DNA from: Candidatus Methylomicrobium oryzae
GTDB taxonomy: Bacteria > Pseudomonadota > Gammaproteobacteria > Methylococcales > Methylomonadaceae
NCBI RefSeq assembly: GCF_016745425.1
Contig: NZ_JAERVK010000016.1
Location: forward strand, 51,955-115,954
DNA: 64,000 nt
Direction: 5' to 3'
Positions 1 through 7,765 of the stretch are shown here, in pieces. A program made the translations under genes and the position numbers. The stretch's first letter is position 1. Every line of letters starts with the position of its first letter. The notes beneath the pieces were generated by a model, which worked only from the letters and a program-made list of their open reading frames with translations, ran no database searches and was not told where the DNA came from.

Positions 1-88
1 GTCTCGTTTAGGTCGAATTCAGGCATTCAATGTGAATGTTGTTGAAACCCGAATTAAAAAATATCAGATCGAGTTCCGGTTTTTTATA

Positions 89-122
89 GATCAGATAGTT
101 TTTGGCCGTTATCTGATCTTTT
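89..122 (+). terminator. Stem-loop, possible terminator of an upstream gene
   Basis: A perfect 9-bp stem (89-97 with 110-118) encloses a 12-nt loop and is followed by TTTT at 119-122. The T-run lies on the plus strand, so it would end transcription entering from the left edge. The short T-run makes this uncertain. The rest of 1-276 is AT-rich and shows no gene. Confidence 0.35.
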
Positions 123-172
123 GCAGTCGTATAGCTACGGTTGGTAATTGGCTGCTTATGGCCGAACCTGTT

Positions 173-188
173 CTGTCATAATTGACAG
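173..188. promoter_or_regulatory. Small palindrome, possible operator
   Basis: CTGTCA-TAAT-TGACAG is a perfect 6-bp inverted repeat with a 4-bp spacer, lying in non-coding DNA beyond the 3' end of the regulator gene. Nothing links it to a particular regulator. Confidence 0.2.
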
Positions 189-276
189 ACCAAAATCACC
201 CCATAACTGCATCGGCTATATCAAAAAACCATGACGGCATTGATTTAGAATCAGCTGCCTAAAGATTAAATCAACG

Positions 277-1071
277 TTATCTCATCGTGATTTCTCCTTT
301 CAAAGGGGCTAAACAGACCAATTTGCAATCCGGCTGCAAGGCGACAATCAACGTGGTCTGTAAATAAATCAGCTCTCCCTGTAACGGATGATGAAAACAA
401 CGCTCCCCGCCCTCCCGGTTGAGCACGGACTGTTCTCGCCAATAGTGCGAAAATGCCGGACTTTTAGCTAAAAGCTCGTCAATCAGCGCTTGCATTTCTG
501 AATCTTGCGGACGTCGGCTGTAGTCGGCACGGAATTCGGCAACCAAGCGTCGAGCCCGCTCCGGCCAATCGACTATCAGGCGCTGCGCATCGGGATTAAG
601 AAATACAAATTTCAGTAAATTGCGTTCCGTCGATGCGGCGTCCAGCCAGCCGGTAAACAATCGGGCCGCCTCATTGTTCCAGGCCCTGGCCGTCCAGCTC
701 CGATCGATCAGATAAGCCGGCCCCCTAAACAGCGAGGGCAAATTTAGAAGCTCCGGCAACAGTTCCGTCTGCGATTCGACAGCCCCGGCCGGATCACGTT
801 TACCCGCCAGATCGAACAACGAAGCCCGTTCGGCCGGCTTGAGCTGTAACGCCTCGGCAAGACGTGTCAGCGCGGCTACCGAAGCCGTGACGTTCCGCCC
901 TTGTTCCAACCAGGTGAGCCAAGTGACGCTCACGCCGGCCGCATCGGCCAGTTCTTCGCGCCGCCACCCCGGCGTTCGACGCCGCCCCATCGTTTTGGCG
1001 GGTGCGGGCAAATGCTCGCGGTGGGCGCGGATAAAGGCACCGAGGAGACGGCGCGGATTGGATTCGGTCAT
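277..1071 (-). CDS. XRE-family regulator with MmyB-like ligand domain
   Basis: This 264-residue protein is a predicted DNA-binding regulator. Residues about 8-75 form a helix-turn-helix of the XRE type (RREELADAAGVSVTWLTWLE). Residues about 105-260 resemble the MmyB-like ligand-binding domain (LLNLPSLFRGPAYLIDRSW and following), the usual two-domain plan and length of this family. Family members commonly control a divergent enzyme gene and themselves. Here the neighbour is a methyltransferase starting 92 bp away, and the shared gap holds a palindrome close to this start codon. Ligand and target are unknown. Confidence 0.85.
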   Translation of the reverse strand: MTESNPRRLLGAFIRAHREHLPAPAKTMGRRRTPGWRREELADAAGVSVTWLTWLEQGRNVTASVAALTRLAEALQLKPAERASLFDLAGKRDPAGAVESQTELLPELLNLPSLFRGPAYLIDRSWTARAWNNEAARLFTGWLDAASTERNLLKFVFLNPDAQRLIVDWPERARRLVAEFRADYSRRPQDSEMQALIDELLAKSPAFSHYWREQSVLNREGGERCFHHPLQGELIYLQTTLIVALQPDCKLVCLAPLKGEITMR

Positions 1072-1079
1072 GGTTGTTT

Positions 1080-1113
1080 TTATACCCGTATAAAAGGTTG
1101 TCTTGTACCCGTT
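1080..1113. promoter_or_regulatory. Candidate operator in the divergent regulator/methyltransferase gap
   Basis: TTATAC-CC-GTATAA (1080-1093) is a perfect inverted repeat just upstream of the regulator start. Its core TACCCGT recurs at 1106-1112, 23 bp further on. Two spaced copies between divergent genes fit autoregulation by the XRE protein plus control of the methyltransferase. This is inferred from position and symmetry only. Confidence 0.45.
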
Positions 1114-1163
1114 ACATGATGGCGAAACAATAGCATTCCCTCCATTAATTTTAGGAATTCACG

Positions 1164-1958
1164 ATGAGTAGCTATAACTGGAATGCCGAGGATTATCAGC
1201 AAAACTCCGCAGCCCAACAGCAATGGGCGTGCGAGTTGATCGCGAAATTGGCGCTGACCGGATCGGAAAACCTACTTGATTTGGGTTGTGGCGATGGCAA
1301 GATAACCGCTGAAATAGCCGATCGGTTACCCAATGGAACCGTCATTGGGATCGATAATTCAAGTTCAATGATTACGCTCGCCCGCCAGCAATATCCCGCC
1401 AACCGCTATCCGAACCTCACCTTTGAACGGATGGATGCCCGCGCGTTAGCCTTTGAAAACCAGTTTGACGTGGTGTTCTCCAATGCCGTCTTGCACTGGA
1501 TCAAAGATCATAGACCTGTTATAGGCGGGCTGTTTAAAAGCCTCAAGCCGGGAGGAAAAATACTGCTGCAGATGGGTGCGAAAGGCGGCATCAGTGCGTA
1601 TCTGGCTGTTCTGGATCAAATTCTGTTGCTCCCTGAATGGAAAATTTATTTTCAAAATTTTGAGTTTCCTTACGGCTTTATGGGCGTAGAGGAGTATGAA
1701 GTCATGCTGTTGGCGGCCGGTTTCCAAATCCAACGCGTGGAACTGATTGCCAAAGATGCCCTTCATGCGAATAAGGAAAAATTCAAGGGCTGGATCCGGA
1801 CGACATGGCTACCCTATACCGAACGGGTGCCCGAAGGTGAAAGAGAGCAATTTATTGAATTGATCGCGACAAGATACCTTGAGAAAAAACCTCAGGATGC
1901 AGAGGGCCGTGTGCATGTTCCGATGGTACGGCTTGAAGTGGCAGCGGAAAAAGTATAA
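1164..1958 (+). CDS. SAM-dependent methyltransferase, trans-aconitate methyltransferase-like
   Basis: A 264-residue class I methyltransferase. SAM-binding motif I is clear (LLDLGCGDGKITAEIA, about residues 38-53), an acidic motif II follows (VIGIDNSSSM), and a post-I segment reads FDVVFSNAVLHWIKDH, the WhxD-type signature of trans-aconitate methyltransferase and its relatives. The C-terminal half (FKGWIRTTWLPY) also resembles that family. The substrate cannot be fixed. The gene starts 92 bp from the divergent XRE regulator and is probably controlled by it. Its base composition is lower in GC than the housekeeping genes. Confidence 0.8.
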   Translation: MSSYNWNAEDYQQNSAAQQQWACELIAKLALTGSENLLDLGCGDGKITAEIADRLPNGTVIGIDNSSSMITLARQQYPANRYPNLTFERMDARALAFENQFDVVFSNAVLHWIKDHRPVIGGLFKSLKPGGKILLQMGAKGGISAYLAVLDQILLLPEWKIYFQNFEFPYGFMGVEEYEVMLLAAGFQIQRVELIAKDALHANKEKFKGWIRTTWLPYTERVPEGEREQFIELIATRYLEKKPQDAEGRVHVPMVRLEVAAEKV

Positions 1959-2077
1959 ATATCAGTTCAAACTCGTTCAGAAATGCATTGCTACAGCTTT
2001 TTCTGTTTAGCGAGCGGAGTGCACTCCATGAATGCCTCACTCGAACAACTAATCAAAATTTTCAAATAGGAATTATT

Positions 2078-2758
2078 GTGGAATTATCGAGTGTAGTACC
2101 TTGGGGCCGATCGTTAAGTGAGTACAAAGAAATGTTCTCGCTTTCAAACCGTGACCTCAGCAAGAAAATTCTTGGCTGTGGTGATGGACCGGCATCTTTT
2201 AATGCCGAATTAACCGAGAAGAACGGCAATGTCATCTCAGTTGACCCTATCTATCAGTTTAGTGCCGATCAAATTCAATCAAGAATTGATGAAGTGTATT
2301 CTCAAGTTGTCGAGCAAGTTTCTAAAAATAAAGACGACTATGTTTGGAAGAATATTCCACATGTTGAAGCCCTAGGGAAAGCAAGAATGCAGGCGATGCG
2401 CCTCTTTCTCGCTGATTATAGAGTAGCAAAAGAAAGCGGCCGCTACCTGAATGCTTCCCTGCCCGCGCTTCCTTTCGATGATGGTGAATTTGAAATTGCG
2501 CTTTGTTCACATTATTTGTTCTTATATAGCGAACATGTGAGTCAGAATCAGCACATTCTTTCGATGAAAGAGCTGTGCCGCATAGCCAAAGAAGTTCGCG
2601 TTTACCCCCTTCTATCGCTTAGAGACAATCAAGAATCACCGCATCTTCAGCCAGTCATAGCTGAATTGGAGGCAGGTGGAATCAGTGTCTCTCTGGTTGA
2701 AGTGGGCTATGAATTCCAAAAAGGCGCCACAAAAATGCTCGTGGCAAAAAGTGTATAA
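2078..2758 (+). CDS. Putative SAM-dependent methyltransferase
   Basis: A 226-residue protein with a weak class I methyltransferase pattern: ILGCGDGPASFNAEL as motif I, VISVDPIYQF as the acidic strand, and FEIALCSHYLFLYSEH as the motif IV region. I place the start at GTG 2078 because AGGAA lies 5 nt upstream (2068-2072) and homologous N-termini begin with this ELSSVVPWG-like segment. The frame is open back to 1988, but that stretch reads like non-coding sequence. Substrate unknown. Low GC and the lack of any pathway partner suggest an acquired gene. Confidence 0.7.
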   Translation: MELSSVVPWGRSLSEYKEMFSLSNRDLSKKILGCGDGPASFNAELTEKNGNVISVDPIYQFSADQIQSRIDEVYSQVVEQVSKNKDDYVWKNIPHVEALGKARMQAMRLFLADYRVAKESGRYLNASLPALPFDDGEFEIALCSHYLFLYSEHVSQNQHILSMKELCRIAKEVRVYPLLSLRDNQESPHLQPVIAELEAGGISVSLVEVGYEFQKGATKMLVAKSV

Positions 2759-2817
2759 TTATGATAATGCCTTCCCGCGAACGCAGCCGTTAGCCCACTT
2801 ACTCAGCTAAAAGCAAA

Positions 2818-2824
2818 GTTAGGC
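2818..2824 (+). repeat. GTTAGGC core-like motif upstream of SnoaL-like gene
   Basis: GTTAGGC matches the GTTRRRY core of integron attC sites and sits 22 nt before the next start codon. No convincing inverse core or folded attC stem accompanies it in 2759-2817, so it may be a remnant or chance. Confidence 0.3.
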
Positions 2825-2846
2825 ATAGATCGCCAACAATCATCCC

Positions 2847-3203
2847 ATGAACAGAGAACTCGCCGAACACTTCACCAAGAACTGGCTCGATGCCTGGAAT
2901 GCGCATGACCTACCGCGCATCCTGGCTCACTACACCGATGACTTCGAAATGTTCTCACCGGTTATCATCCAAGTGACCGGTAATCCGGAAGGACGGCTTC
3001 AAGGCAAGCAGGCAGTCGGCGCCTACTGGGCTCAGGCACTAACCCTTTTCCCGAACTTGCGCTTCGAACCCATATGCACACTGATTGGCGTCAACAGCGT
3101 TGTCATTCACTACGTGGGCGCCACCGGCAAACGTGTGGCCGAGGTCTTCCACTTCAATGAAGCGGGCTTGGTCTTTCGTGCTCAGGCGCACTACGAGCCA
3201 TGA
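2847..3203 (+). CDS. NTF2-like / SnoaL-like protein
   Basis: A 118-residue single-domain protein of the SnoaL-like branch of the NTF2 fold. The N-terminal helix (FTKNWLDAWNAHDLPRILAH) is followed by YTDDFEMFSPV, the usual first strand. A later strand reads VVIHYVGATGKRVAEVFHFN. Such proteins are either small polyketide-type cyclases/isomerases or orphan ligand binders, and no catalytic residue set can be assigned. It sits between two GTTAGGC motifs about 430 bp apart, as a small cassette would. Confidence 0.75.
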   Translation: MNRELAEHFTKNWLDAWNAHDLPRILAHYTDDFEMFSPVIIQVTGNPEGRLQGKQAVGAYWAQALTLFPNLRFEPICTLIGVNSVVIHYVGATGKRVAEVFHFNEAGLVFRAQAHYEP

Positions 3204-3233
3204 GCATCGCCCCATTCCACCTAAGCCATCAAC

Positions 3234-3248
3234 GCCTAACTGTTAGGC
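3234..3248. repeat. GCCTAAC-T-GTTAGGC palindrome
   Basis: A perfect 7-bp inverted repeat with a 1-bp centre, 18 nt before the cupin start. The two arms equal the inverse core and core of an attC site brought together, and the same core occurs before the preceding gene. A full attC would carry 50-100 bp between the arms, so at most this is a collapsed site. Confidence 0.4.
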
Positions 3249-3266
3249 CCTCACAAAGTACAGCCC

Positions 3267-3746
3267 ATGAGCAATCCTAAGACTCCCATCGCAGTGCAGG
3301 CCGATGAAGTGCCCCCGCGTACCAAGCCCTCGACTTATCCTGAACCGTTTGCATCGCGGATGAAGGGGAGAGAAAAGCGGCAACTGGGGGATGTCTTCGG
3401 GCTCACCCACTTTGGCGTCAATTTAACCCGTCTCGCCCCGCAAGCGGTCTCTGCCCTTCGCCACAGTCACACCAAACAGGACGAGTTCATCTACATCCTC
3501 AGCGGCCATCCCACGTTGCGAACTGACGAAGGCAATACCCAACTCGCGCCGGGCATGTGCGCTGGCTTTAAGGCCGGCACCGGTAACGCACATCACTTGA
3601 TAAACGATACATCCGAAGTCGTCGTCTATATCGAGATCGGCGATAGAACTCCCGGAGACCAGGGGGCGTACCCGGACGATGATATTCAAGCCGATCTCAA
3701 GGACGGCAAATGGCATTTCACCCACAAGGATGGAACGCCTTACTGA
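3267..3746 (+). CDS. Cupin-domain protein
   Basis: A 159-residue single-cupin protein. Cupin motif 1 is visible (ALRHSHTKQDEFIYILSG, with two His and a Glu placed to bind metal), then TLRTDEGNTQLAPGMCAGFKAG and the motif 2 region (NAHHLINDTSEVVVYIEIG). The C-terminal part (YPDDDIQADLKDGKWHFTHK) is typical of small cupins annotated as auxin-binding-like or transcriptional-regulator-like cupins without HTH. Probably a metal-dependent small-molecule enzyme or sensor; substrate unknown. It follows the palindrome at 3234-3248. Confidence 0.8.
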   Translation: MSNPKTPIAVQADEVPPRTKPSTYPEPFASRMKGREKRQLGDVFGLTHFGVNLTRLAPQAVSALRHSHTKQDEFIYILSGHPTLRTDEGNTQLAPGMCAGFKAGTGNAHHLINDTSEVVVYIEIGDRTPGDQGAYPDDDIQADLKDGKWHFTHKDGTPY

Positions 3747-4055
3747 GGCTTTCACTGCGCTATGGAGCCTGCTCAAGCGCCTGACCGTACATTGCCCGAA
3801 CATCCGGTTGCACATGCTGCCGGTGAGCTTTGCCGTTGCGCGAGCAATTTATGACCTATAGCTGCCGTCTGAAAATATATACCGATCGGCTGGAAGGCCG
3901 AGACTTGCCGGACCAGATTTCATGGGCGGTAGAATGGAATAATTTAACGTTGAGCTCAAGCCAGAAATCGGCTTCGATGAATACCTGAACGACTACGGCT
4001 AGCTCGATTTCGAGAGGGAGGAATAAATCCGCTGCTTTGCATGCGGCGAGCGGAA
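3747..4055. other. Gap without a recognisable gene
   Basis: No supported gene between the cupin gene and the lipoprotein terminator. A short open stretch around 3945-4003 ends in FDEYLNDYG and could be the tail of a decayed gene, but it has no start and no family I recognise. Confidence 0.4.
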
Positions 4056-4086
4056 ACAAAAAACCCAGCCGTTAAGCTGGGTTTTC
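4056..4086 (-). terminator. Rho-independent terminator after the first micro-lipoprotein
   Basis: On the minus strand a 10-bp stem (4076-4085 with 4060-4069, core AACCCAGC/GCTGGGTT, loop of 6) runs into a T-rich tract. It lies about 24 nt past the stop of the 4109-4228 gene, supporting that gene as a real transcription unit. Confidence 0.8.
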
Positions 4087-4108
4087 TGGTATATCCGGTC
4101 AGTTTTTA

Positions 4109-4228
4109 TTACAAACTGATTGAGCTAGATGTGCCTGGTCTTTGTTTTTCACCGTCTTGCGGATCCAGGCAGCCAGTCAAACCAACAATTGTCAGAGTCA
4201 AAGCCAGAAGTGCTAATGCTTTCTTCAT
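4109..4228 (-). CDS. 39-residue lipoprotein, copy A
   Basis: A very small gene encoding a Lys-Lys start, a hydrophobic segment and lipobox GLTGC with lipidated Cys20, then LDPQDGEKQRPGTSSSISL. The predicted mature part is only 20 residues with a conserved DPQDG-KQRP core. A GGAGGA ribosome site lies 8 nt upstream, a sigma-70 promoter is at 4293-4321 and a terminator follows. It is a paralogue of the gene at 4351-4470: same length, same lipobox and same mature core. I know no named family; entericidins are similar in size but not in sequence. An envelope-localised micro-lipoprotein is inferred. Confidence 0.8.
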   Translation of the reverse strand: MKKALALLALTLTIVGLTGCLDPQDGEKQRPGTSSSISL

Positions 4229-4292
4229 AATAATATCCTCCACAGTAGGTTGAATTATTTTTATAAGTGTGTGCGCTCAAGAGCACGATCAC

Positions 4293-4321
4293 CTTATATC
4301 ATGACTTTTTAATTGATGCAA
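4293..4321 (-). promoter_or_regulatory. Promoter of micro-lipoprotein copy A
   Basis: Minus strand: TTGCAT (4321-4316), 17-bp spacer, TATAAG (4298-4293). The transcribed leader (about 4266-4286) can form a small GTGCTC-TT-GAGC hairpin. The layout matches that before copy B, so the duplication included the promoter. Confidence 0.7.
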
Positions 4322-4350
4322 TAAGACAAACCGAACTTTCAGTTGCTCAA

Positions 4351-4470
4351 TTAGAGAGAAACGTGAGATGCACCTTCTGGTCTTTGTTTAGAACCGTCTT
4401 GTGGATCCATGCAGCCGGTCAGACCAACAATCATCAGAGCTACAGCCAGAACTGAAAGAACTTTCTTCAT
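4351..4470 (-). CDS. 39-residue lipoprotein, copy B
   Basis: Encodes MKKVLSVLAVALMIVGLTGC followed by MDPQDGSKQRPEGASHVSL. Lipobox GLTGC gives lipid-Cys20. A GGAGGA ribosome site stands 5 nt before ATG. Against copy A the protein is the same length and keeps the signal, Cys20, DPQDG and KQRP, while the tail has diverged. Third-position changes between the copies preserve the protein, which suggests selection. It has its own promoter at 4527-4555, so the two copies are separate transcription units about 240 bp apart. Function unknown; envelope location inferred from the lipobox. Confidence 0.8.
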   Translation of the reverse strand: MKKVLSVLAVALMIVGLTGCMDPQDGSKQRPEGASHVSL

Positions 4471-4526
4471 AATATCCTCCAAAAAAAATTTAAATTATTT
4501 TTATTTGTGCGCCAAAAGGCACGTAA

Positions 4527-4555
4527 TTTATACCATGCCAATTCTAATCACGCAA
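4527..4555 (-). promoter_or_regulatory. Promoter of micro-lipoprotein copy B
   Basis: Minus strand: TTGCGT (4555-4550), 17-bp spacer, TATAAA (4532-4527). The leader hairpin is GTGCC-TTTT-GGC; relative to copy A a C-G pair replaces T-A, a compensatory change that keeps the stem. Confidence 0.7.
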
Positions 4556-4583
4556 TAAAAAATAGACCGGCACGGCGACTGCT

Positions 4584-6488
4584 TCATAGTTCGTTGATAT
4601 TGCTGGGCAACTCTATCGAGATCACACCGCTCTTCCATCTCGCCGTCCCGATCTCAAACCAGGGCGAGGCGAGATTTTTATGCAGCTGATCCTCGACCCA
4701 CTCCGTCGGCGCATCGATTTTTTTCATCTTCAGATGGAAAACCGTCCGATCGAGCGGTAAACCGATTTTTTGCCCCCAGAATGCGGTCACCTTCATAATG
4801 AATTTTTTCAGCCGCGTCTCGTTGACCGTCGGCGTCACCGCAATATTCGCCCACATCGAATGCACCCGTCCCCAGTTCGGCGCCAGCAGCCTGCCCTGCT
4901 CGTTCACGAACGGCAGCCATTGCTCGCGGCCTTGCGCGTCGGTATAAGTGATCCCGATGATCCGGTCGTAGCCGGCAAAATGATCATGCAGATACAAGGC
5001 ATGCGGTGCAATCCCTAAAAACAGCTGGGAAACCGAGATCAGCTCGTTGCTGCCTTTGATCACGGCCGCCAACACCGGACTTTCGGACTTGTTCCATTTA
5101 AAGCGGTACAAGATGCCGTAATGGAGTGTGCTGTTCAACTGCAGCAGCACAATCGCGACCAGGATTTTCGCGAGTTTCCGAGCAAAGGCCTTCGGTTTCT
5201 GTCCGGCGTATTCCTCGAACACCTGGTGGTAAAAAGTCCGGTCCGGCAAAGGGGTCGAAACGGCGCACTCTTCCGTACAGGTCACGCGGGCACGGGTATC
5301 GGCGATTTGCCGGTATTTTCTCGCGGCCAGATGATAAATGCCGGGCAGCTTCAGCATAAAGCCGAGTAGACTCGGATAACGCATCTTGATCAAAATTTGG
5401 ATATAGGTATCCAGTCCGGCGTAGAGCCGGTTTTCCCGATCCAGCGCATACAGGTCTTTCAGCAGTTCTTCCTGGCTCAGCGCGCTCAACGCTGAATATT
5501 GCCCGGCATGTTCCTGCGCGCTTTTGAAATCAATGCGCCGGAAAATATCGAAATGGTTTAGGAACAGCACGGTCCGGTTGCAGAGCGGGCAAAGCTGGTC
5601 GTAAAACACGGTCAACAACGGTTCCCGTGCGATAAAAATTTGGCCGATTCGCCGCCACCAGCTGAAGGGCACCAGCAGCGTGTAGAAGCTCAGCATTCCC
5701 AACCCGAACGGATAAATGTTCAGCGACAGCGTAATTCCGAGGTGCAGGCCGATGCCGATGAACAAATACAGGGGACGTAAGCACCGGTGATTGAAGAAAA
5801 ATAAAAACGTAAACTGGAAAACGATGATCGTATAGCCGAACGCTTTGACCAGATGCTCCTGGTTCAGCAAGAACGACATGTCCAATGCGGAAACATAATA
5901 AGGCTGCGTCGAAGGCAGCCACGAGCCCAGGCCGTTGCGCCAATGCTCGGCAAACAGTTTATGGATCGCCGAATCGAAATACAAAAAGCCGAGGCAGATC
6001 AGGACCGGCAGGTAATAGGTCAGCGACGACACCAAGGGTTCGGGATAGCTGCGGTAATGCCGGAACGGCGTGCCGAGCTTGCGGCGCAGCGCATCGATCG
6101 CAAACGCGCGGTCGCCCGGCATGAACAGCAGGAAAAAATTGGCCCCGGTCATAAACATGTCGAAACCGCCGTCGAAATCGCGCTGCATCGGCGTGAAGTT
6201 GACGAACACGATCCAGAACAGGTAATTCGCAAGCAGCGAGAACCGGTAACGGTAGCCGATCGCAACGAAAAACGCGACCAACGCCCACAGCCCCAGAAAG
6301 AACGGAATCGTCGGAAATTCGACGTCGATAAAAGGGATCGGATCGAAAATCAGATGATTGAAATAAATTAAAAACAGGACTTCCTGAAGGGTGACCAAGC
6401 CGTACAAAATCCGGAACAGGCCAATGCCGGTTGCGGGAACCTGCTTGGCGTGCAGCCGATTGATCAGCGAGAGAATAAATTGAAACAT
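4584..6488 (-). CDS. HTTM-type membrane protein fused to a DCC (DUF393) domain
   Basis: 634 residues. The N-terminal half has several hydrophobic helices (for example FFLGLWALVAFFVAIGYRY) in the arrangement of the HTTM/vitamin K-dependent carboxylase-like family, with FVNFTPMQRDFDGGFDMFM. Around residues 290-420 lies a DCC domain starting VFYDQLCPLCNRTVLFL, the DxxCPLC pattern of the thiol-disulfide oxidoreductase-like DUF393 family. A C-terminal soluble part of about 200 residues with one more helix (LAKILVAIVLLQLNSTLHY) is unassigned. An inner-membrane redox or lipid-linked enzyme is plausible, but the reaction is unknown. No strong ribosome site precedes the ATG. The gene stands alone. Confidence 0.75.
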   Translation of the reverse strand: MFQFILSLINRLHAKQVPATGIGLFRILYGLVTLQEVLFLIYFNHLIFDPIPFIDVEFPTIPFFLGLWALVAFFVAIGYRYRFSLLANYLFWIVFVNFTPMQRDFDGGFDMFMTGANFFLLFMPGDRAFAIDALRRKLGTPFRHYRSYPEPLVSSLTYYLPVLICLGFLYFDSAIHKLFAEHWRNGLGSWLPSTQPYYVSALDMSFLLNQEHLVKAFGYTIIVFQFTFLFFFNHRCLRPLYLFIGIGLHLGITLSLNIYPFGLGMLSFYTLLVPFSWWRRIGQIFIAREPLLTVFYDQLCPLCNRTVLFLNHFDIFRRIDFKSAQEHAGQYSALSALSQEELLKDLYALDRENRLYAGLDTYIQILIKMRYPSLLGFMLKLPGIYHLAARKYRQIADTRARVTCTEECAVSTPLPDRTFYHQVFEEYAGQKPKAFARKLAKILVAIVLLQLNSTLHYGILYRFKWNKSESPVLAAVIKGSNELISVSQLFLGIAPHALYLHDHFAGYDRIIGITYTDAQGREQWLPFVNEQGRLLAPNWGRVHSMWANIAVTPTVNETRLKKFIMKVTAFWGQKIGLPLDRTVFHLKMKKIDAPTEWVEDQLHKNLASPWFEIGTARWKSGVISIELPSNINEL

Positions 6489-6799
6489 GCGGTTGACAGG
6501 GTTACTCGAAATGGGCCGCTACAATGCCAAGAATTGCGCAAAACATCAAGCCCACAATAAAAGAAAGGTTATTAAAAGAGGGCGGATATTAGTCGAAGAT
6601 CGTCGTCAGGCCCAAATGCAAATCCCGTAATGACCGCTTTTCCCAGAACTTTGATTGTCGCAGACGGCTGCCGAGAAAAAAAATTTGTTCCGAATCTCTC
6701 GCCTTTTGAAAAATCCGTTTCGGCCGAATTCGCGCACCCGAAATTGCCGGAACCTGTTGTAAACTTAGGCACGACCTTAAACGGCACGGGCGGACGGGA
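6489..6799. other. Divergent intergenic region without a gene
   Basis: 311 bp between the divergent HTTM/DCC gene and the threonine dehydrogenase gene. No RNA or convincing small gene is visible. It must contain the promoters of both genes, but no clear -35/-10 pair stands out. Confidence 0.4.
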
Positions 6800-7753
6800 A
6801 TGAAGAAAATATTGATCACAGGCGCAACCGGACAGATCGGCTCGGAATTGACGCAGGTCTTGAGACAGTCATACGGCGCGGACAACGTACTTGCCGCTTC
6901 CAACCGGGAGCCTTCCGCCGACTTTACCGGAGCGGGTCCTTTTTACCTGCTCGACGTGCGCAACGGCGACCGCCTCGAACACCTCGTCGCCGAACACCGC
7001 TGCGATACGATCTTCCATCTCGCCGCCCTGTTGTCCGCCGTCGCGGAAACCCGGCCGCAGGAGGCCTGGGACGTCAACATGAACGGTCTGCTCAACGTGC
7101 TCGAAGCTGCCCGGACACACCGTTGCGCGGTGTTTTTCCCGAGTTCGATCGGCGCCTTCGGCCCCGGTACGCCGGCCGTCGATACGCCGCAGGACACGCT
7201 GCAGCGGCCGACGACGATCTACGGGATCACCAAGGTATCCGGCGAACTGTTGTGCGACTATTATTACCGCCGCTTCGGCGTCGACACGCGCGGCCTGCGC
7301 TATCCGGGACTGATCTCGAGCGAAGCGCTGCCGGGCGGCGGTTCGACCGACTATGCGGTCGAAATTTTCTATGCGGCTCTAACTAGCCGGCATTACGATT
7401 GTTTTTTGAGCGCCGACACGCAGCTCGATATGATGTACATGCCCGATGCGATCGATGCTGCGCTCAAACTGATGAACACGGCCCCCGACAAACTGCGCCA
7501 CCGGAATGCGTTCAATGTGACAGCGATGAGTTTCACGCCGGCGGAGCTGGCCGCCGAAATCCGGAAACACATTCCCGACTTCACGATCGGCTACCGGGTC
7601 GACCCGGTCCGCCAGGCGATCGCTTCCTCCTGGCCGCGGCACATGAACGACAGCGCCGCCCGCACCGAATGGGACTGGCAGCCGCGCTTCGACGCGGCCG
7701 CGATGGTCAAGGATATGCTCGATAAAATCGCAGTCAAACTGCAAAAAAGCTAA
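6800..7753 (+). CDS. L-threonine 3-dehydrogenase, epimerase (SDR) type
   Basis: A 317-residue extended SDR. The NAD-binding Rossmann start is ILITGATGQIGSELTQVL, the SDR catalytic pair is YGITK (about residues 140-144) and the Ser is in FFPSSIGAFGP. Substrate-side segments (RYPGLIS, GGGSTDYAVEIFYAAL, MMYMPDAIDAAL) match the epimerase-type threonine dehydrogenases rather than sugar epimerases. It oxidises L-threonine to 2-amino-3-ketobutyrate with NAD. The next gene, 12 bp downstream, encodes the enzyme using that unstable product, which strongly supports the call. Confidence 0.88.
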   Translation: MKKILITGATGQIGSELTQVLRQSYGADNVLAASNREPSADFTGAGPFYLLDVRNGDRLEHLVAEHRCDTIFHLAALLSAVAETRPQEAWDVNMNGLLNVLEAARTHRCAVFFPSSIGAFGPGTPAVDTPQDTLQRPTTIYGITKVSGELLCDYYYRRFGVDTRGLRYPGLISSEALPGGGSTDYAVEIFYAALTSRHYDCFLSADTQLDMMYMPDAIDAALKLMNTAPDKLRHRNAFNVTAMSFTPAELAAEIRKHIPDFTIGYRVDPVRQAIASSWPRHMNDSAARTEWDWQPRFDAAAMVKDMLDKIAVKLQKS

Positions 7754-7765
7754 CCGGAGATCACG

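Noticed and set aside
3856..4059. Minus-strand open frame next to the micro-lipoproteins
   Set aside because: It runs into the terminator hairpin of copy A and has no ribosome site or family.
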